DNA of 39,043 nucleotides from Gammaproteobacteria bacterium. GTDB taxonomy: Bacteria > Pseudomonadota > Gammaproteobacteria > Magnimaribacterales > Magnimaribacteraceae. The DNA is taken from assembly GCA_015660645.1 (NCBI GenBank), contig DQKS01000053.1, positions 1 to 39,043 on the forward strand, given 5' to 3'. This document shows positions 36,796-39,043 of the stretch, piece after piece. The position numbers and the translations under genes are program-made. The notes beneath the pieces were generated by a model that did not search any database, was not told the DNA's origin, and saw only the letters and a list, made by a program, of their open reading frames with translations. Within the stretch, counting starts at the first letter, position 1, and each line of letters opens with the position of its first letter.

Positions 36796-37659
36796 ATGAA
36801 ACAAAATTTTACTGTAACAAATCTTGATAGTACATTTGGAGCAACCGTTACCAATATTAAGCTCACAGAGATAACTGAAGAAACAGCCAAAAACCTTTAC
36901 TCTCTGTGGTTAGATCGTTCTCTACTTATTTTTCCTGATCAACACCTAACCAACCAAGAACAAGTAAAATTCGCAGAAAACTTTGGCAAGCTTGAATTTA
37001 ATTTAAGTCCTATAAGCAATGTTAGAACAGATGGAACGGTTAGAGACCCTAACGATGACGATATTGTTAAATCTCTTAAAGGCAATATGGAATGGCATCA
37101 TGATAGTACTTATATGCCTATTCAGGCAAAAGGGGCAGTCTTTACTGCCCACCAAGTTCCTTCCAAAGAAGGCCAGACTGGCTGGGCTGATATGACTGCA
37201 GCTTATGAAGCTTTGGATGAAGATATTAAAAATAAGATAGATAATCTTTCAGCTTACCATTCTTACGAATACAGCCAGCGAGAAAGGTATGGCCATAAAC
37301 CGCAAGAAGAGAGCGAATTCAGTGGGTATGGTTTTGATGTTGATCCAAAACCTTTAAGACCTTTGGTTAAAGTACACCCTGAAACTGGTAAAAAAACTCT
37401 AACCATTGGACGCCATGCCTACAAAATACCTGGACTGTCCGATGCAGAAGCCAGAGAACTTGTGAAATTTTTAGAAGACTTTTCCTGCCAGAAACCTAGA
37501 ACCTATCATCACTCTTGGTCTGTTGGAGATGCCGTAATTTGGGATAACAGAAATCTAATGCATCAGGCTAGACCTTGGGACTTAACTGAACCTAGGATTA
37601 TGTATCACGCCCGACTTAAAGGCGACCCTAGAAGTGAATCTGGTCTTAATTATAAGTAA
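36796..37659 (+). CDS. TauD/TfdA-family Fe(II)/2-oxoglutarate dioxygenase
   Basis: A 287-residue oxygenase using Fe(II), 2-oxoglutarate and O2. The iron triad is H101 and D103 (EWHHDSTYMP) plus H256 (NLMHQARPWD); R267 (EPRIMYHAR) is the likely 2-oxoglutarate anchor. The start is fixed by an AGGA ribosome site 7 bases before the ATG. Family members act on taurine, alkyl sulfonates, aryloxyacids or other small acids. Nothing next to it, such as a transporter, indicates the substrate. Its stop codon directly abuts the stop codon of the convergent rhodanese gene. Confidence 0.9.
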   Translation: MKQNFTVTNLDSTFGATVTNIKLTEITEETAKNLYSLWLDRSLLIFPDQHLTNQEQVKFAENFGKLEFNLSPISNVRTDGTVRDPNDDDIVKSLKGNMEWHHDSTYMPIQAKGAVFTAHQVPSKEGQTGWADMTAAYEALDEDIKNKIDNLSAYHSYEYSQRERYGHKPQEESEFSGYGFDVDPKPLRPLVKVHPETGKKTLTIGRHAYKIPGLSDAEARELVKFLEDFSCQKPRTYHHSWSVGDAVIWDNRNLMHQARPWDLTEPRIMYHARLKGDPRSESGLNYK

Positions 37660-37980
37660 TTACTTTTCTATCTCATCTCCGACTAAATTCTTAGCCTCTA
37701 AAAGAGAGCCTGCATTAGTAACATTTATATAACCCAAGTCATTTAAAATAATTTTAGCTTTTCCTGCCCTGATTCCACTACGGCAATAGAGTATGATTTC
37801 ATTGTCCATGTCTAAATTTAGGCTTTGAATTTTTTTCGAAATTTCTTGCCACTCTATACGTTTTGCTGAAGCTAAATGGCCTTGATTCCATTCTGCTAAA
37901 GTTCTTACGTCAACAATGAGCTCTTCAGAAAATAGAGATAAGCTAAGAAGTATAAGAGTTATTGAAATTACTTTTTTCAT
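37660..37980 (-). CDS. Periplasmic rhodanese-domain protein
   Basis: A 106-residue protein with an N-terminal signal peptide (MKKVISITLILLSLSLFSEE) followed by a compact rhodanese domain. LIVDVRTLAEWNQGHLASAK and the active-site loop YCRSGIRAGKA (C66) are visible. It resembles PspE-type exported rhodaneses, which may move sulfane sulfur or simply bind anions. It starts 11 bases downstream of the ceramidase-family gene and may be co-transcribed with it. Function in the periplasm is not defined by sequence. Confidence 0.85.
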   Translation of the reverse strand: MKKVISITLILLSLSLFSEELIVDVRTLAEWNQGHLASAKRIEWQEISKKIQSLNLDMDNEIILYCRSGIRAGKAKIILNDLGYINVTNAGSLLEAKNLVGDEIEK

Positions 37981-37991
37981 AGAAATATTGG

Positions 37992-38963
37992 TTAGGTTTC
38001 ATTTTTCTGAAATTTTCTTTCTGTTCGCAAAAACATAAAAAAGCACCAAGTAGCCAGAGCAGATAATATATGCCAAATGCCGTGAGCTTGAAATAACCTA
38101 TCAGGATCGCAATAAGGGCTATCTGGAACTCCTGTAAGCCAAATAGAGAAAGCGATTATATAACTTGCCATGCCTGCAAAGAACCACGGAGAATACGTTC
38201 TTCTGTAACGAGGTGCTTGTGGTGACAATATAGCAGGAATCCAAAAAGCCAACACCCACCAGTATTTATCAAATTCAGCAATAATTTCTGTAGGGTATAT
38301 ACCAAAAACTGCGCACACCACAAACCCAACAAGGCCAGAAAGCCATCTAAATTGGGGTGACCAGAACCTATACAATGCCTCAGATATACACCATAGACCT
38401 ATCGATAATCCAAATAGATCTATACCAATGGATAAATTAAACCACCGTATTAATCCGTCAGTCACAACTATAGCTATATAAACAATAAAGAATCTCTTTA
38501 CGGACCAACGCCCCATCTCTTTAACGTTAATTAACCAAGGTAGTAATATGTACATCACCATGCTGAGATTATCAGCCCATTGGCCCCAATCAGTATGCGT
38601 GCCATGCATAAGCATAGACCCAGGGCCTAAATAAATAGCAGCTCCGGCGTAAAGCATAGAAACAGGTGTAAGACCATGGAATTGATTAGACCCTGTATCT
38701 CTCTTATCTTTGGTTAATACCCAAAACATTAACAATCCAGTCACCATAAAACCTAAATTACTTAATGCGTTTACAGGCTCTCTAAACATAGAAGAACTTA
38801 CTCTCTCGCACCATCTCGAAGCCTCTCCCACAACTGCTCCTGCTTCCAAGGAAGGTATAACTCCAAGAAATCCTAAGACAACGTAAAGGACCATAAAGCC
38901 TATGCTTATAGCCAATGCTGAAGGGAATACTTTCTGTTGCCAGTTAGAGTGAGACTCGTTCAT
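37992..38963 (-). CDS. Ceramidase-family (CREST) integral membrane hydrolase
   Basis: A 323-residue polytopic membrane protein with about eight hydrophobic segments. Residues match the metal-hydrolase pattern of the alkaline ceramidase/CREST superfamily: NALSNLGFMVTG, then GSMLMHGTHTDWGQWADNLSM (S116, H120, D131), and near the C-terminus HGIWHILS (H294 and H298). The expected Ser, Asp and three His are therefore all present. Family members hydrolyse amide or ester bonds of lipids such as ceramides. The bacterial substrate is unknown and no sphingolipid synthesis gene is in view. Confidence 0.8.
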   Translation of the reverse strand: MNESHSNWQQKVFPSALAISIGFMVLYVVLGFLGVIPSLEAGAVVGEASRWCERVSSSMFREPVNALSNLGFMVTGLLMFWVLTKDKRDTGSNQFHGLTPVSMLYAGAAIYLGPGSMLMHGTHTDWGQWADNLSMVMYILLPWLINVKEMGRWSVKRFFIVYIAIVVTDGLIRWFNLSIGIDLFGLSIGLWCISEALYRFWSPQFRWLSGLVGFVVCAVFGIYPTEIIAEFDKYWWVLAFWIPAILSPQAPRYRRTYSPWFFAGMASYIIAFSIWLTGVPDSPYCDPDRLFQAHGIWHILSALATWCFFMFLRTERKFQKNET

Positions 38964-38972
38964 TATATTTAG

Positions 38973-39043
38973 TTATTTCACCATCGACTTACGCATAGAG
39001 TCCGTATCTTCAAAAGCAGTGAAAGATGCTATCTTTCCTTCCC
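38973..39043 (-). CDS. 3' end of a leftward gene, possibly SnoaL/NTF2-like
   Basis: On the minus strand an open frame enters from the right edge and ends at 38973-38975 with TAA, giving the last 22 residues EGKIASFTAFEDTDSMRKSM plus VK. The pattern dGKI-x-x-F-x-x-F-x-D-t resembles the final strand of SnoaL/NTF2-like small proteins. The gap to the ceramidase-family ATG is 9 bases, so the two could share a transcript. Too little is present for a firm call. Confidence 0.4.
   Translation of the reverse strand, partial: EGKIASFTAFEDTDSMRKSMVK

Overview
The window looks like a stretch of chromosome from a streamlined, AT-rich marine gammaproteobacterium. SAR86-like is my best guess, but this is inference: the low GC, very short intergenic gaps and gammaproteobacterial gene orders (trmJ divergent from suhB; queA-tgt-yajC-secD-secF; rpoE-rseA-mucD-lepA-lepB-rnc-era-recO; sdhE divergent from ygfZ; Pseudomonas-type nrdA-nrdB) support the class but do not prove the lineage. 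I see no CRISPR array, insertion sequence, prophage or plasmid gene.

Left part (1-9.3 kb): a tRNA-Glu runs off the left edge. Next come a GntR(YtrA-type)-ABC ATPase-ABC permease operon and the divergent pair trmJ/suhB. A leftward operon then begins with tRNA-Leu(CAA) and continues queA-tgt-yajC-secD-secF, combining queuosine tRNA modification with the Sec accessory machinery.

Middle part (9.3-25.7 kb): plsB (phospholipid synthesis) faces a 13-gene leftward block. Read in transcription order this is rpoE, rseA, mucD/degP, lepA, lepB, rnc, era, recO, acpS, adk, tsaB, uppP, rsmJ. The genes mostly overlap or abut, and a sigma-E-type promoter lies directly before rpoE. The block joins envelope stress control (sigma factor, anti-sigma factor, periplasmic protease) to protein export, ribosome/tRNA/RNA maturation, nucleotide balance and undecaprenyl recycling. 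rseB and rseC, usually next to rseA, are absent, as is pdxJ. Upstream lie glk and sdhE, with ygfZ divergent, then ung.

The only long gene-free stretch (25,680-26,208) is very AT-rich. It carries a cluster of DnaA-box matches, including two perfect boxes facing each other, and a perfect 16-bp inverted repeat beside the 3' end of serA. Gene orientation is mostly leftward to its left and more often rightward to its right, so a replication origin or DnaA-binding locus is worth testing.

Right part (26.2-39.0 kb): serA and argF (amino acids), glpK (glycerol), then nrdA-nrdB behind a two-box NrdR operator with a DnaA box nearby. After these come a glycerophosphodiester phosphodiesterase, a rhodanese, a trace of a glutathione S-transferase start, an unusual OadA-like carboxyltransferase lacking the biotin domain and one metal-ligand His, a TauD-type dioxygenase, a secreted rhodanese, and a membrane ceramidase-family hydrolase. 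The last 71 bases hold the end of one more leftward gene. The most unusual material is in this right part and in the rpoE/rseA and DnaA-box regions.
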